DNA of 64,000 bases from JAWLAT01 sp041395325 (GTDB taxonomy: Bacteria; Pseudomonadota; Gammaproteobacteria; Xanthomonadales; SZUA-5), in NCBI GenBank assembly GCA_041395325.1, contig JAWLAT010000003.1, positions 62,001 through 126,000 on the forward strand. Reading direction: 5' to 3'. Under the pieces are notes generated by a model that was not told where the DNA came from, did no database searches, and worked only from the letters and a program-made list of their open reading frames with translations. This document shows, piece by piece, positions 1-9,597 of the stretch (position 1 is its first letter; each line of letters starts with the position of its first letter). Both the position numbers and the translations under genes were made by a program.

Positions 1-674
1 GCATCAGCGTACTCAGTCCGCCCTATCGGACGATCGATTTCACCATGGCCTTCCCGCCGGTCGTGCAGTCGCCGTCGGTCTGCCGGCTGAGTCGGGATGG
101 CAGCCGGCTGTTCGTCACCCGCGTGCTTAGCGAAACCTCGCCCAGCGTCAACGGCATCCGCACGACCGAAGCCCCCTATTCGGCGGACAGCGTCTTCACC
201 GTGTTGCCCGCGCCCAGCGACGTGCAGGGCCTGGCCGCCATTGCCGTGGCGCCGGATGGACAGGCCATTCTGGTCGGCCAGCAGTTCCTGTTTCCGCCCG
301 AATTCGCCGGCACCCGGGCGCAGCTTTTTCTGCTCCGCGCGCCATTTGACGCCGACACCCTGTATGAGCGGATCGAGCTGCCACCAGCCGTCAGCGGCCT
401 GAACTGCAGCGACGGCGGCCAGCCGATTCAGTGCCCGGGCTTTGAACACATCGAACTGAGCCGGGACGGCTCACTGGCCGTGGTCACCGGCAACAGTGGC
501 GTGCAGACCGGCGATACGGGTGATCGTGTGCCAGCGATCTTCATCGGCCATCCATTCGACGACGACAACCGTTCGATTGCGGTCGTGCAGATCGGCTTGC
601 CGGGCGCGGAAGGCCGTGGTGCCGGCGGCGTGGCCTTCGCCTCCGAAGTGCTGCTGCGCGACAGCTTTGAGTGA
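1..674 (+). CDS. C-terminal part of a secreted beta-propeller-like protein (5' truncated)
   Basis: The frame is open from the first bases of the window (codons in phase with position 3) to the TGA at 672-674, so the N-terminus lies upstream and the internal ATG at 45 is probably not the start. The visible part has blade-like repeats of the PD40/WD40-like type (L-S-R-D-G-S-x-L-F-V, V-A-P-D-G-Q-A-I-L-V, L-S-R-D-G-S-L-A-V-V). This suggests an extracytoplasmic beta-propeller, though no enzyme function can be read. The protein ends in LLRDSFE. The downstream convergent gene ends in LFSNGFES and a nearby secreted protein carries FRGGFDD just after its signal peptide, so this may be a shared terminal tag. 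Fold assignment is moderate; function unknown. Confidence 0.7.
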   Translation, partial: ISVLSPPYRTIDFTMAFPPVVQSPSVCRLSRDGSRLFVTRVLSETSPSVNGIRTTEAPYSADSVFTVLPAPSDVQGLAAIAVAPDGQAILVGQQFLFPPEFAGTRAQLFLLRAPFDADTLYERIELPPAVSGLNCSDGGQPIQCPGFEHIELSRDGSLAVVTGNSGVQTGDTGDRVPAIFIGHPFDDDNRSIAVVQIGLPGAEGRGAGGVAFASEVLLRDSFE

Positions 675-699
675 CAGCTAGAATGGTCCGCTCCAGGCG

Positions 700-2433
700 T
701 CAGGACTCGAAGCCATTGCTGAACAGCGCGTCTGCGCCGCTGCCCGCCGGCAGCACCAACAGGAAGGCACGTCGTGCCGGGAGGTCAGCCAGGCTCAGGC
801 TGCTGCCGGCGATCGTGCCCTGGCCAACCTGCGCCACGTCGCTGCCGGCGCTGAAGCTGTATAGCTGCCAGTTGCCCTGCACCGCCACATTGAGGCTGAT
901 CGCCACCGTGGTGGTGGTCGTCGCCTTGTTGAACAGCAGCAGCATCCGTCGCTGACCCGGCAGGTCGACCGCGTAGCTGCCGAGTTGATCGATGTCCGCG
1001 CTGATGGCCCGGGTCGACCAACCTTCCACGCGGCTGCCAGCACCGTCGTAGTTCAGGTAGAGGCGGTAAGCCCGCTCGACCAGACTGCCGGCCGCCGGCG
1101 CGACCCAGCGGGTGGCCAGATCGACGCCCTCGCGAGCGAAGATCGCCAGCGCCTCGGCCTGTGCCAGTGCGCTGCTGGCACCGCTGTCCGCACCCCAGTT
1201 GTATTCGGTGATCGCCAGCTTCATGTCCGGACATTCCTGCGCGATCCAGGCGCGGACTCGCGGCAGCAGCTGCGGTTTGCTGTAGTGATTGGCGTCGAAA
1301 TCGCCCAGATCGGCAATCCACGATTCCGACACCCAGTTCGGATCATGCAGTTCCTTCAACGAACGCAGGCGTCGCGCCGATACGGCCGCGCTCTCCGAAA
1401 AACCGGTGTTGTTGCCGAAATCGACCACACCCTCGCCCTGCGGGTAGTAGTGCAGGTCCAGATAGTCGACCAGCCGTACCCCGTTGCTGACCTGGTGCTG
1501 GCAGACCTGGCGCAGATACCACTGCACGAAGGGCAGCCCGCCATGCGCCTGCCGGTCCGGTCCCTCCGCGCAGTTGTCGACGGCCGAACCGAACAGATCG
1601 CAATAGCCCCAGGTGACCGGACCGAGCACCTGGGCGCCGGGATCGGCGGCCTTGATCGCCGTCGCGTAGGCCACCGTCTTCTGCCAGATCTCGTCGTAGC
1701 TGGCCGGCTGCGGGTGCACGTCCCGGTGGGTGGAATTCCACAACATCGGCTCGTTATCCAGCGCGTACAGGCGCACACCGCCATTGCTGGCACTGCCGTG
1801 GCGACCGACCAGATGACTGACCCAGGCCGCCGCCCAGCTGGCATCGGTGGCAAACGATGTGTCGTCCGGGTTGTTGCCGACGATCTCCCCGCCGATGCAG
1901 AAGCCGGTCGTATTGGCGGCCGGATTGCACAGCCCGTTGCCGGAGTCCGCGGTGCACCAGAAGGGTGGATTCGGATCGTAAAACCGGCACTCGTCCAGCG
2001 TCTGTGCCCCATACAACGCCTGTGAGTAGCCCCACTTCTTGACCCGCTGCGGGTCCGGCGTCCAGCCGATCGTGCCGATGGTCAGGATCGGTTCGCGGCC
2101 CGCTGCCAAGGTCGCGGCAAGCAGCTGATTGACGGTGGAGTTCTGCGGCAGGTTGCTGCCGTCGCCGTCGGGGATGTTCTGATAAAAGTAGTCACTGGCG
2201 GTGTTGTGCACATCCGCCTGCCAGTTGTAGCGACTGGTCGAGTTGCCGCCATGGCGTTGCACGGTGAAGCCTGGTTCGACCAACTGCGCGGAGTCGGCGA
2301 AATTGGCGCCGTAGATGCGCGGATCAATGGGTCGCCGATCGGCCGAAAAGTCGACCTGCACGGCCACGGTTGCCGCCGTTGCCATCGCAGGTCCGATCAG
2401 TCCCAGCGCAATCAGCCTTCGGCAGCCGCTCAT
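700..2433 (-). CDS. Secreted glycoside hydrolase family 44 (endoglucanase/xyloglucanase-like)
   Basis: This is a probable secreted beta-glycanase acting on cellulose, xyloglucan or related polysaccharides. The ATG at 2433 starts a clear signal peptide (hydrophobic stretch IALGLIGPAMATA) and has GGTGG upstream. The longer frame from 2481 opens with TTG and would bury the signal peptide. GH44 hallmarks are present: YALDNEPMLWN with the acid/base Glu near residue 228, a central LDLHYYPQGE segment, and LAITEYNWG with the nucleophile Glu near residue 410. A beta-sandwich-like C-terminal part follows and the protein ends in LFSNGFES. At 577 residues it is typical of a GH44 catalytic module with one accessory domain. 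It stands alone and converges on the upstream propeller gene with a gap of about 25 bp. Family is confident; substrate is inferred. Confidence 0.85.
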   Translation of the reverse strand: MSGCRRLIALGLIGPAMATAATVAVQVDFSADRRPIDPRIYGANFADSAQLVEPGFTVQRHGGNSTSRYNWQADVHNTASDYFYQNIPDGDGSNLPQNSTVNQLLAATLAAGREPILTIGTIGWTPDPQRVKKWGYSQALYGAQTLDECRFYDPNPPFWCTADSGNGLCNPAANTTGFCIGGEIVGNNPDDTSFATDASWAAAWVSHLVGRHGSASNGGVRLYALDNEPMLWNSTHRDVHPQPASYDEIWQKTVAYATAIKAADPGAQVLGPVTWGYCDLFGSAVDNCAEGPDRQAHGGLPFVQWYLRQVCQHQVSNGVRLVDYLDLHYYPQGEGVVDFGNNTGFSESAAVSARRLRSLKELHDPNWVSESWIADLGDFDANHYSKPQLLPRVRAWIAQECPDMKLAITEYNWGADSGASSALAQAEALAIFAREGVDLATRWVAPAAGSLVERAYRLYLNYDGAGSRVEGWSTRAISADIDQLGSYAVDLPGQRRMLLLFNKATTTTTVAISLNVAVQGNWQLYSFSAGSDVAQVGQGTIAGSSLSLADLPARRAFLLVLPAGSGADALFSNGFES

Positions 2434-2528
2434 CAGGGTTCCACCGGTCATCGCAGCCTGACCAACATAGCGCGACGGCAAGATGGCAAGCGCCGATCAG
2501 ATCATGAAATCGGCGCCTTGCCGTCTGA

Positions 2529-2978
2529 TCAGTAGCGGATACCCAGCTTGCGATAGAGCTTGGCCAGCAGGAAGATCGGGCCAACCAGAAGATATTGCAG
2601 ATCTTCCAGGAAGGAAGGCTTCTTGCCCTCCACGTGATGGCCATAGAACTGCAGCGCCCACGTGATCACGAACAGCGCCAGCGCGATCCAGCCCGCATGG
2701 GGCACCACTGTCAGACTGGCCAGGCACAGGCCGGCATAGATCGCCATCGTCAGCGCGAAGGTCAACGACAGGCGCAGGTAGTAGACCAGCGCGCCCAGCA
2801 CCGCGCCAACGGCCAACCACGGGTGGATCGTCCACAGCAGAGCCAGCGCACACCAGACGATGATGGGCACGCACAACCAATGAATGGCGACGTTGGTGGG
2901 ATGTCGATGCGACTCGGCGTAGTGGCCGATCAGCCGATCGACCTGGCGAATATCGCGCCCCAGAGCAGCGGAATGCAT
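2529..2978 (-). CDS. DUF962 / Mpo1-like membrane protein
   Basis: A small integral membrane protein of 149 residues, similar to the YGL010w/Mpo1 (DUF962) family, whose yeast member is an iron-dependent dioxygenase of 2-hydroxy fatty acid breakdown. The motif IGHYAESHRHPTN near the N-terminus holds the histidines conserved in the family, and three or four hydrophobic segments follow. The ATG at 2978 is chosen because a strong GGGGAGG lies 7-8 bases upstream and the family motif begins about 15 residues later. The open frame extending to 3167 overlaps the ilvA 3' end and is rejected. Bacterial function is not established, so the enzymatic role is family-level inference. Confidence 0.8.
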   Translation of the reverse strand: MHSAALGRDIRQVDRLIGHYAESHRHPTNVAIHWLCVPIIVWCALALLWTIHPWLAVGAVLGALVYYLRLSLTFALTMAIYAGLCLASLTVVPHAGWIALALFVITWALQFYGHHVEGKKPSFLEDLQYLLVGPIFLLAKLYRKLGIRY

Positions 2979-3090
2979 GTGGTGTCCTCCCCGTTGACAG
3001 GACCACAGCATAGTTCGGCCGCCGCGGGTGGGCATGAACCGGATTATCGCCAGAGATGCACCGCGATGGGTGCCGACTACGGCCTGTGCG

Positions 3091-4671
3091 TCAGAGAAAC
3101 TGGCCCACCGCGGGGTTGGCCGTCTCGTCGACATAGCTGTAGCCCAGCTCGGCAAGATCCCGATCAAAGGCGGCCGACCGTTGCGGGTCCACTTCGAATC
3201 CGGCCAGCACTCGACCGTAGGCTGCGCCGTGACTGCGATAGTGGAAAAGACTGATGTTCCAGCCTCCGCCCAGATGTTCGAGAAAGCGCAGCAATGCGCC
3301 CGGACGTTCAGGAAACTCGAAACGCAGGATGCGCTCGGGCTGCGGTGGGCGCGCCCGCCCCCCGACCAGATGCCGAATGTGCAGCTTGGCCAGCTCGTTG
3401 CCGCTGTAGTCGCGCACGGTGTAGCCGGCCTGCCGGAACTGCTCGATCAGTTCGCCCCGATCGGCGTCACCCTGGCGCAAGCTGATACCGACGAACACCT
3501 CTGCCGCGCCGGCATCCGCGTAGCGGTAGTTGAACTCGGTCACCGCCCGTGAGCCGAGCAAGCGACAGAACTCGAGAAAGGCCCCGGCGCGCTCGGGAAT
3601 GGTGACGCCCAGCACGGCTTCGTGGTGCTCACCGATCTCGGCGCGTTCGGCCACATGGCGCAGGCGATCGAAATTCATGTTGGCACCACTGGCGATCGCC
3701 ACCAGCGGTTGCGAGCGACTGCCACCCTCCTCCAACCAGCGCTTGGCGCCGGCCAGTGCCAGCGCGCCGGCTGGTTCCAGCACTACGCGGGTGTCTTCGA
3801 ACACATCCTTGATGGCGGCACAGATTTCGTCAGTGCTGACCTTGACCACGCCATCGATGCGAGATTGCAGCAGACGGAAGGGTTCATCACCGATCCGCTT
3901 GACCGCCACGCCGTCGACAAACAACCCGACCTGCGGCAGCTCCACCGGCTCTCCGGCGGTCAGCGCCGCATCCAGGCAAGCGGCGTCGTCTGGTTCCACG
4001 CCATAGACCGCCACTTCTGGACGCAGCGCCTTGATCACCGTGGTAACACCGGCCGCCAATCCGCCACCGCCCACCGGGACGAACACGGCGCCCAGCGGTC
4101 CAGGGTTCTGTCGCAGGATCTCCAGGCCCACCGTGCCCTGCCCCGCAATCACCTCCGGATCATCGTAGGGATGCACCAGATAGCGCCCCTGCTCGTCGGC
4201 CAGCCGCCGTCCCTCGCGGGCTGCTTCATCGTAGGAATCACCGACCAGCAGCACCTCGGCGCCGAGGGCGGCCACCGCCTCAACCTTGATGGCCGGCGTG
4301 GTCTGCGGCATCACGATCAGCGCCGGCACGCCCAGTGCGCGTGCGGCCATGGCCACGCCCTGGGCGTGATTGCCGGCCGACACGGCAATGACACCGCTGC
4401 GCACCACCTCGGCCGGCAGTTGCGCCAGCTTGTTGGCGGCTCCGCGCAACTTGAAGGAGAACACTGGCTGCGTGTCTTCGCGCTTGAGGCGCACCTCGGT
4501 ATGCAGTCGCCGTGACAGCCGTGGCATGGGTTGCAGGGCCGTTTCCTGCGCCAACTCGTAGACGCGCGCGGTCAGCACGGCATGCAGATAGCGACGCTCG
4601 ATCTCGTCCATGGTGGGCGCAAGGGGTCGGGGGCTCGTGATGGTGCCATGCCCGCTGTTGCATCGCAGCAT
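3091..4671 (-). CDS. ilvA: Threonine ammonia-lyase, biosynthetic (two ACT-like domains)
   Basis: A PLP enzyme deaminating L-threonine to 2-oxobutanoate, the first committed step of isoleucine synthesis, in the cytoplasm. The catalytic domain (about residues 30-350) contains S-F-K-L-R-G-A with the PLP lysine near 74, the SAGNHAQG loop and the phosphate-binding VGGGGLAAG. The C-terminal part (about 350-526) has two ACT-like regulatory modules with EFNYR and WNISLFHYRSHG signatures, as in the feedback-regulated E. coli enzyme. The ATG at 4671 has GGAGG four bases upstream. An ATG at 4611 better matches the usual N-terminus but lacks a ribosome site, so the start is uncertain by 20 residues. The gene is monocistronic here; no ilv neighbours are visible. 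Confidence 0.93.
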   Translation of the reverse strand: MLRCNSGHGTITSPRPLAPTMDEIERRYLHAVLTARVYELAQETALQPMPRLSRRLHTEVRLKREDTQPVFSFKLRGAANKLAQLPAEVVRSGVIAVSAGNHAQGVAMAARALGVPALIVMPQTTPAIKVEAVAALGAEVLLVGDSYDEAAREGRRLADEQGRYLVHPYDDPEVIAGQGTVGLEILRQNPGPLGAVFVPVGGGGLAAGVTTVIKALRPEVAVYGVEPDDAACLDAALTAGEPVELPQVGLFVDGVAVKRIGDEPFRLLQSRIDGVVKVSTDEICAAIKDVFEDTRVVLEPAGALALAGAKRWLEEGGSRSQPLVAIASGANMNFDRLRHVAERAEIGEHHEAVLGVTIPERAGAFLEFCRLLGSRAVTEFNYRYADAGAAEVFVGISLRQGDADRGELIEQFRQAGYTVRDYSGNELAKLHIRHLVGGRARPPQPERILRFEFPERPGALLRFLEHLGGGWNISLFHYRSHGAAYGRVLAGFEVDPQRSAAFDRDLAELGYSYVDETANPAVGQFL

Positions 4672-4849
4672 CGAGCCTCCGCTTGGGCCAACTTCAAATC
4701 AATCTCGGCGCTCAACCAGCGCATCTGACGGCAACCGGCAAGTCCGGGTGGGCGCGCCACTTGGATAGGATGTCCACTGTGCCGCATCGTTGCGAAAGGG
4801 TCTGCCTGAACACCCGGTCCGCTTCACCTATCCCCACAGGAAATCGCTC

Positions 4850-5896
4850 ATGGCCAACGTACCCGACTGGCGTCAATCCGTGCAGACGTACTATGGGCAA
4901 ACCCTGAGCGGCAGTGCCGATCTCAAGACAGGCGCCTGTTGCGATCCCAGTGCGATGAGCCCCCGATTGCGGGCGCTGCTGGCCGACTTGCACCCTGATG
5001 TGCTGGCGCGTTTCTATGGTTGTGGATCACCGGTTCCGGTCGCCGTCGAGGGCCTCTCGGTCCTTGATCTCGGCTGCGGCAGCGGCCGCGATGCGTACTT
5101 GCTGTCGCGCCTGGTGGGTCCGCAAGGTCAGGTCATTGGTGTGGACATGACGCCGGAGCAGCTGGCCGTGGCTGCGCAGTATCGCGACTGGCACGCGGAG
5201 CGGTTTGGACATGCAAGGAGCAACGTCAGCTTCCGCGAAGGGCTGATTGAAGATCTGTCGGCCGCTGGCATCGCCGACGAGAGCGTCGATCTGGTGGTTT
5301 CCAACTGTGTTCTGAACCTGTGCGCCGACAAGTCCCGCGCCTTTGCCGAGGCGTTGCGTGTGCTCAAGCCGGGCGGCGAACTGTATTTCTCCGATGTCTT
5401 TGCCGATCGACGCATCCCCACCGAATTGCGCAGTGATCCGGTGCTGTTGGGTGAGTGTCTGGGCGGCGCCTTGTACTGGGAGGACTTCCGCCGACTGATG
5501 CAGCAGCTCGGTTGTGCCGACGTCCGCATCTGTGCGCGCAGTCCGGTTCCGCTGCTGGACGCCGAAGTCGAACGGCGGATCGGCATGGTGCGCTTCGAGT
5601 CCGTGACGGTCCGCGCCTTCAAACTGCCATTGGAAGACCGCTGTGAGGACTATGGTCAGATGGCCACCTATCTTGGAGGCTTGGAGGAAGCACCGCATGC
5701 CTTTGAGCTGGACGATCACCACCGCTTCGAGCGCGGCCGGGCAATGAGCGTATGCGGCAATACCGCGGCCATGCTCAGCGACACGCGCTTTGCTCGCTGG
5801 TTTGCCGTCCACGGCAATCGCCAGACGCATTTCGGCCTGTTCGATTGCGGGCCGACGCCGACTACGGCGCCCGACAGCGCCGCGCCCTGCTGCTGA
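4850..5896 (+). CDS. arsM: Arsenite S-adenosylmethionine methyltransferase
   Basis: Methylates trivalent arsenic with S-adenosylmethionine, giving methylated and volatile species (cytoplasmic detoxification). The SAM-binding core is clear: LDLGCGSGRD near residue 73, then VIGVDMT. The three cysteine positions of ArsM are recognisable: GACCDPSA (Cys30-31), VVSNCVLNLC and GECLGGALYW. A cysteine-rich tail (FDCGPTPT and a final CC) is common in the family. The ATG at 4850 has AGGA nine bases upstream; the longer frame to 4790 begins with TTG and is not favoured. The gene diverges from ilvA. No arsR, arsC or efflux gene is adjacent, so it is a stand-alone arsM. Confidence 0.92.
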   Translation: MANVPDWRQSVQTYYGQTLSGSADLKTGACCDPSAMSPRLRALLADLHPDVLARFYGCGSPVPVAVEGLSVLDLGCGSGRDAYLLSRLVGPQGQVIGVDMTPEQLAVAAQYRDWHAERFGHARSNVSFREGLIEDLSAAGIADESVDLVVSNCVLNLCADKSRAFAEALRVLKPGGELYFSDVFADRRIPTELRSDPVLLGECLGGALYWEDFRRLMQQLGCADVRICARSPVPLLDAEVERRIGMVRFESVTVRAFKLPLEDRCEDYGQMATYLGGLEEAPHAFELDDHHRFERGRAMSVCGNTAAMLSDTRFARWFAVHGNRQTHFGLFDCGPTPTTAPDSAAPCC

Positions 5897-6171
5897 TTGG
5901 TGCGCGGCGGGCAGCGGTGGTCGGCAATGCTGTGCCGGCCATCACAGGTCAACCGATTACCTCTTCACGCGTAGACGACACAGTCGATTGTCGGGTTCAT
6001 ACTGCCGCTCCGCATCCTGAACGACACCGGTGTGAATCACCGTCCGTAAATGGGTGCGCATTCGTCCTGTGCTCTGCTCGGTGCAGGGGGAAGAAGACCG
6101 ACCATCAATGTCACCACTGCAACATCGGGGTGAGCGGGCAGCCTGAACACGTAGCTTCTCGGGGAATCAGC

Positions 6172-7935
6172 ATGAAGCGCAGCAGTTGGGGTTGGGTAGC
6201 GGCCATGGCTTTGGCCGTCCTGTGGGCGTCGGTGGCACAGGCACAGGTCCACGACCTGGTCTTCCGCGGCGGATTCGATGACGTCACCGATGCGCCGGCC
6301 AGCAATGCCGAAGCCGCACGCTTCCTGACTCAGGCCACCTTCGGGCCAACGCGAGCCGAGATTGCACGGCTGCGGGGCATCGGTTACGGCCAGTGGATGG
6401 AGCAGCAGTTGTCGATGCCCCCGACATTGACTCGGCCGTGGCTTGATCAACTGGCGCAGAACCCTGAGTTCTCGCTCAATTCCGGCCATCGGGTCGATCG
6501 CTGGTATGTGCAGGCGGTCTACGCACCGGATCAACTGCGCCAGAGACTGGCGTTTGCGTTGAGCCAGATCATGGTCGTTTCCGATTCCGGTGGAATTTCC
6601 ACCCGACGGATCGCCGAGTATCAAGACATCCTGGCGCGCGGGGCTTTTGGTCGCTATCGGGACCTGCTTGAGAATGTCACCTTCAGTCCAACGATGGGCG
6701 AATGGTTGACTTACCTGCGCAATCGGGCGGCGTACGAGTCCAACGGCAGCACGATCCTGCCAGACGAAAATTACGCTCGCGAGGTCATGCAGCTGTTTTC
6801 ATTTGGGCTGATCAAGCGGAATCTGGACTATTCACCCGCTTTGGTCGGTGGACAGCCACAGCCGACCTACGACAACACGATCATTGCCGAACTGGCCCGG
6901 GTCTTTACTGGTCTGGTTTATGACCGCACCGACTACGCCAATGCGCGCTTCACCAACAACACCAATGTGGATGAAGTGGCGCCGATGATCTGCTTCCCGA
7001 TGCAGAACCCGCCGTCCAGCACCTTGTACATGGTTGGCGGCGTCACCTATCACGACAATGCGGCCAAGACCATCTTCGACGGCGTCTCACTGCCTGCCGT
7101 ACCGAACAATCGGACCGGCTGCGAGACCGACCTTGATCGGGCCCTGGACGCCATTGCCAACCATGCCTCGGTGGCGCCCTTCATCTCTCGTCAGCTGATT
7201 CAGAAGTTCACCACCTCCAATCCGTCGCCGGCCTATATCCAGCGTGTCGCGTCAGTGTTCAACAACAACGGCAGTGGTGTTCGCGGTGATCTGGCCGCCG
7301 TGGTCAGTGCGGTGCTGATGGACCCGGAAGCACGCAACAATCCGATCGGCAACTTCGGCAAGTTGCGCGAGCCGGTCCTGCGGATGACCGCCGGGTGGCG
7401 CGCACTGGATGTCATCATGGGCCAGCCGGAACCTTCCGGGAACAGTGTCGGCAACATTTCGATGACACTGGGCTTCAATGGCGATTTCGAGCAGCGGCCG
7501 CTGTCTGCCCCCACCGTGTTCAACTTCTTCGAGCCAGACTTTCAGGCGCCCGGACCGATCGAGGCTGCTGGCCTGTACTCACCGGAGTTCCAGATCCTGA
7601 CCGAAACCACGATCACGCGGATGAACAACACCATCCGCTCCCGCCTGGTCGACTACTACGTTGGGTCCAACAACCCACCGGCTACGCGGCCGTTGGTGCA
7701 GTACGCCGACCTTGTGGCGATGATTACGCCGGCCACCTCGACCACCTACGGCCAGCTGATCGACGAACTGAATCTGCGCCTGCTGTACGGCACGATGCCC
7801 GGCTCGATGCGAACAACCTTGCTGACGATGCTCAACAACCAGAGTACGCCGACCACCGATGCCAATCGCATCGACCGGATTCGCCAGTTGCTGCGGGTGA
7901 TCCTGTTCTCGCCCCATTTCGCCGTGCAGAAGTAA
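6172..7935 (+). CDS. Secreted DUF1800 family protein
   Basis: A 587-residue exported protein of the DUF1800 family, usually paired with a DUF1501 protein as here (10-bp gap). Biochemistry is unknown; roles in surface or extracellular polymer handling have been proposed for the pair. The ATG at 6172 begins a signal peptide ending in SVAQAQ, with a G-rich GGGGA upstream. The frame extending to 5752 runs antisense-free into arsM and is rejected. Family signatures are AARFLTQATFGPT near residue 45 and NYAREVMQLFSFGL near residue 200. Immediately after the predicted cleavage site is HDLVFRGGFDD, resembling the C-terminal F-E tags of nearby secreted proteins but placed at the mature N-terminus. The 275 bp upstream shows no convincing gene. 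Confidence 0.88.
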   Translation: MKRSSWGWVAAMALAVLWASVAQAQVHDLVFRGGFDDVTDAPASNAEAARFLTQATFGPTRAEIARLRGIGYGQWMEQQLSMPPTLTRPWLDQLAQNPEFSLNSGHRVDRWYVQAVYAPDQLRQRLAFALSQIMVVSDSGGISTRRIAEYQDILARGAFGRYRDLLENVTFSPTMGEWLTYLRNRAAYESNGSTILPDENYAREVMQLFSFGLIKRNLDYSPALVGGQPQPTYDNTIIAELARVFTGLVYDRTDYANARFTNNTNVDEVAPMICFPMQNPPSSTLYMVGGVTYHDNAAKTIFDGVSLPAVPNNRTGCETDLDRALDAIANHASVAPFISRQLIQKFTTSNPSPAYIQRVASVFNNNGSGVRGDLAAVVSAVLMDPEARNNPIGNFGKLREPVLRMTAGWRALDVIMGQPEPSGNSVGNISMTLGFNGDFEQRPLSAPTVFNFFEPDFQAPGPIEAAGLYSPEFQILTETTITRMNNTIRSRLVDYYVGSNNPPATRPLVQYADLVAMITPATSTTYGQLIDELNLRLLYGTMPGSMRTTLLTMLNNQSTPTTDANRIDRIRQLLRVILFSPHFAVQK

Positions 7936-7945
7936 GGAGAAGACC

Positions 7946-9565
7946 ATGTCACGTCTGCGTCGCGAAGCGCGTCGGGATTTCCTCAAGCGGCTGACGGCCA
8001 CGCTGGCCGGTGGCTCGGCCATGTCGCTGCTGCCGCAGCTGCGGCTGATGGAAGCAGCACTCGCGCAAGAGGGTGCCGGTGGCTCATACCGTGCGCTCGT
8101 CTGCGTCTACCTGGGCGGCGGCAATGATTCCTTCAACTGGCTGGTGCCCACCGATGCAGCCCGCTACGGGGTGTACTCGACGTCCCGTGGTGGCACCTAC
8201 ACCGGCGCCAATGGACCATTGGGGATCGCGCAAGGCTCGCTGTTGCCACTGACCATGCAGGGCTTGCCGGGCGGTCACAGCTATGGCCTGCATCCGGCCT
8301 GCGCCGATTGGGATGGTATCGATCGCAACGGGTCGGTCACGGCGATGCCGGGATTGGCCAGTCTGACCAGCCAGGGTCGCGTCGCCTGGGTGGCGAACAT
8401 GGGCACGTTGATCGAACCCGTCACCAAGGCCACCTTTAACGATCCGTCGGTGGCCAAGCCGCCGCAGCTGTATTCGCACAACGATCAGACCAAGCTCTGG
8501 CACCAGGGTCAGGCGACGGCCAACTTCCGTCTCGGCTGGGGTGGTCAGGTGGCCGATCGGGTGTTCGGTCTCAACGGCGCCATCGCCGGTGGCAGCAAGC
8601 TGCTGCCGATGAACATTTCCTTCTCTGGTTCGCAGCGTTTCATGGTCGGCAACCAGGTTTTGCCCTACCAGATGAACAGCTGTGGCAATCCGAACAACGG
8701 CGATCAAGTTCCCGGGCTGACGGTGGGTTCGAGTTTTGCCAACTGTTCCGGCACCACCTCGCTGAGTGGCTTTGATGCCTGTGGATCGGGCAGCGATACG
8801 CAGCAACAGGAAATTGCGCTGTGCACGCTGCTGAACAGCCCGGGCTCGCACCTGTTCCAGATCGAGCACGCGGAGACGATGAAGCGGGCGATGGATCTGT
8901 CGGCGGCCATCCGCTCGGAAATCTCTGGCGCCAGCACGGCGAATCCCTCGCTGCTCACGACGCCCTTCCGGGCGCTGGCCGATGATCAGGCGGTGCCCGG
9001 CTACAACCAGATCGCCGATGGTGGCAATTCGCTGGCCGAGCAGCTGGCGATGGTCGCTCGCCTGATCCGGGTGAGACAGGCGCTGGGGCATCAGCGCAGC
9101 ATCTTCTTCGTCAGCCTGGGCGGTTTCGATACGCACGCCACGCAGATGCCTGACACGGGGCAGCCCCGCTTGCTGCGACGGGTGTCCCGTGCGTTGGGAT
9201 CCTTCTATCGCGCTCTGGAAGAAATGGGCCTGCAGGACAACGTTACGACCTTCACCATGAGCGAGTTCGCGCGCACCCTCAACTCCAATGGAGATGGCTC
9301 CGATCACGGTTGGGGTGGCGTCCAGATGGTGATGGGCGGGTCGGTGCGTGGCGGCCGGCTGTTCGGCACTTTCCCGGATCAGACCCTGAACGGCCCGGAC
9401 TGCTTCAACCGCGGTCAGATGATCCCGACGACCGCCATGGACCAGTACGCTGGTGCCCTGGCGCAATGGATGGGTCTGGGATCTTCCGATCTGGCCACCA
9501 TCTTCCCCAATCTCGGCAATTTCACGCCGCAGACGCTGGACATCCTGAATCCGGCGCCCGTCTGA
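7946..9565 (+). CDS. DUF1501 family protein with Tat signal
   Basis: A 539-residue protein exported by the Tat route: the N-terminus has R-R-D-F-L-K followed by a hydrophobic run and an A-x-A cleavage region. The DUF1501 family (sulfatase/phosphatase-like fold in related annotations) is indicated by VYLGGGNDSFNWLVP, FVSLGGFDTHATQ, MSEFARTLNSNGDGSDHGWGG and the MGGSVRGG segment. It is co-transcribed with the DUF1800 gene 10 bp upstream, with an AAGGAGA ribosome site at the junction. A GC-rich hairpin follows the stop. The tatABC genes are also in this window but in a separate unit. Function unknown beyond the conserved pairing. Confidence 0.9.
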   Translation: MSRLRREARRDFLKRLTATLAGGSAMSLLPQLRLMEAALAQEGAGGSYRALVCVYLGGGNDSFNWLVPTDAARYGVYSTSRGGTYTGANGPLGIAQGSLLPLTMQGLPGGHSYGLHPACADWDGIDRNGSVTAMPGLASLTSQGRVAWVANMGTLIEPVTKATFNDPSVAKPPQLYSHNDQTKLWHQGQATANFRLGWGGQVADRVFGLNGAIAGGSKLLPMNISFSGSQRFMVGNQVLPYQMNSCGNPNNGDQVPGLTVGSSFANCSGTTSLSGFDACGSGSDTQQQEIALCTLLNSPGSHLFQIEHAETMKRAMDLSAAIRSEISGASTANPSLLTTPFRALADDQAVPGYNQIADGGNSLAEQLAMVARLIRVRQALGHQRSIFFVSLGGFDTHATQMPDTGQPRLLRRVSRALGSFYRALEEMGLQDNVTTFTMSEFARTLNSNGDGSDHGWGGVQMVMGGSVRGGRLFGTFPDQTLNGPDCFNRGQMIPTTAMDQYAGALAQWMGLGSSDLATIFPNLGNFTPQTLDILNPAPV

Positions 9566-9570
9566 TGGCC

Positions 9571-9597
9571 GCAGGGCCGGCCCAGCGCCGGCCCTGC
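9571..9597 (+). terminator. GC-rich hairpin after the DUF1800-DUF1501 pair
   Basis: A perfect 11-bp stem (GCAGGGCCGGC / GCCGGCCCTGC) with a 5-base loop begins six bases after the DUF1501 stop. There is no T-tract, so intrinsic termination is uncertain. Its 3' arm overlaps the first NtrC-like site by three bases. Confidence 0.6.

Noticed and set aside
5897..6171. Possible riboswitch or small gene before the DUF1800 gene
   Set aside because: No conserved element or ribosome-site-backed frame could be identified.
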